From: Acidobacteriota bacterium
GTDB lineage: Bacteria; Acidobacteriota; Vicinamibacteria; Vicinamibacterales; UBA8438
Direction: 5' to 3'
Length of the DNA: 29,652 nt
Assembly (NCBI GenBank): GCA_011523485.1
Contig: WTGR01000812.1
Location: forward strand, 1-29,652
Positions 29,389-29,652 of this stretch are shown piece by piece; position 1 is the first letter of the stretch; the number at the start of each line of letters is the position of its first letter. Under the pieces are notes generated by a model. That model did not search any database. It saw only the letters and a program-made list of their open reading frames with translations, and was not told the origin of the DNA. Position numbers and translations under genes: made by a program.

Positions 29389-29652
29389 TCAGAACCGCAC
29401 GCGCACGCCGCCGAAAGCGCTCCGCGGCATGCCGGGCCCGATGAATCGCGGGTCGCTCGCGTCCGGGACCTCGCGCAGGAAGACCTCCAGCTCGGCCAGC
29501 ACGCCGCTGGTCGCGTACCACGCGTCGAGCAGGTTCTCCACCCGGGCGAACAGCTCGACGCCGTTGTCGAAGCGGTAGGACGAGCGCAGGTTCAGCACCC
29601 CGTACCCGTCGAGGGGGACCTGGTCGTTGCCCTCGTCCCCGAGGAAGAACCG
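29389..29652 (-). CDS. TonB-dependent receptor, C-terminal part (cut by window edge)
   Basis: The 87 visible residues include the last barrel strands: GYGVLNLRSSYRFDNGVELF, ARVENLLDAWYATSGVLAEL and the end GVRVRF. NLRSSYRF, the VENLLDAWY motif and a terminal Phe are typical of the last strands of TonB-dependent outer-membrane receptors, which take up siderophores, vitamin B12 or sugars with energy from TonB. The plug and ligand site are outside the window. It is convergent with the dehydratase gene. Confidence 0.85.
   Translation of the reverse strand, partial: RFFLGDEGNDQVPLDGYGVLNLRSSYRFDNGVELFARVENLLDAWYATSGVLAELEVFLREVPDASDPRFIGPGMPRSAFGGVRVRF

Overview
The window is GC-rich (by eye about 70% or more) and densely coded on both strands. 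It looks like chromosome from a Gram-negative bacterium: there is a TonB-dependent receptor end, an outer-membrane barrel, secreted peptidases and lipoprotein-like signal peptides. The gene set would suit an Acidobacteriota lineage such as Vicinamibacteria, but that is an inference; no rRNA or other phylogenetic marker is decisive here. No phage, insertion-sequence transposase or CRISPR array was seen.

Layout. 1-3605 (minus): release factor 1 start (prfA, cut by the window edge), molybdopterin synthase (moaD, moaE), thiD, a secreted methyltransferase and an FdhE-like protein. 3686-5098 (plus): an ErpA-type Fe-S carrier and a Fur regulator fused to a ferritin-like domain. 5167-7183 (plus): a translationally coupled PHP phosphoesterase, membrane protein and HAD phosphatase. 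7219-8940: selenocysteine tRNA (selC), a cold-shock protein with a long leader, a zinc-ribbon protein, a MobA/MocA-like nucleotidyltransferase and tRNA-Ala(GGC). 8966-16457: a secreted asparaginase, then an AddB/AddA-like nuclease-helicase pair bracketed by two small proteins that resemble each other. 16539-18324: a DnaJ-zinc-finger-like protein and the Mrp/ApbC Fe-S carrier. 18341-22742: isoaspartyl methyltransferase, polysaccharide deacetylase, secreted M61-PDZ peptidase and glucokinase. 22800-24426: a BRCT-MerR-TPR fusion, a cluster of palindromic repeats and a small Cys/His protein. 24470-28294 (minus): infA, an acyl-ligase/ACP/acyltransferase gene broken by an exact 262-bp tandem duplication, and an outer-membrane barrel. 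28335-29652: a threonine-dehydratase-like enzyme and the 3' end of a TonB-dependent receptor.

Shared themes. moaD, moaE, the FdhE-like protein, the MocA-like enzyme and selC lie within 9 kb and together suggest a molybdenum- and selenium-dependent formate dehydrogenase encoded elsewhere. ErpA, Fur-ferritin and Mrp point to iron and Fe-S handling.

Most unusual signals: (1) a 28-bp dispersed repeat that in two copies contains a complete outward promoter (TTGCGT, 17 bp, TAGRAT) ending 7 bp before a start codon; (2) at least nine genes whose start codon lies 6-8 nt after a -10-like hexamer, implying common leaderless transcription; (3) the exact 262-bp frameshifting duplication; (4) the Fur-ferritin and BRCT-MerR-TPR fusions; (5) the paired small proteins around the AddAB-like operon and the phased repeats in front of it.
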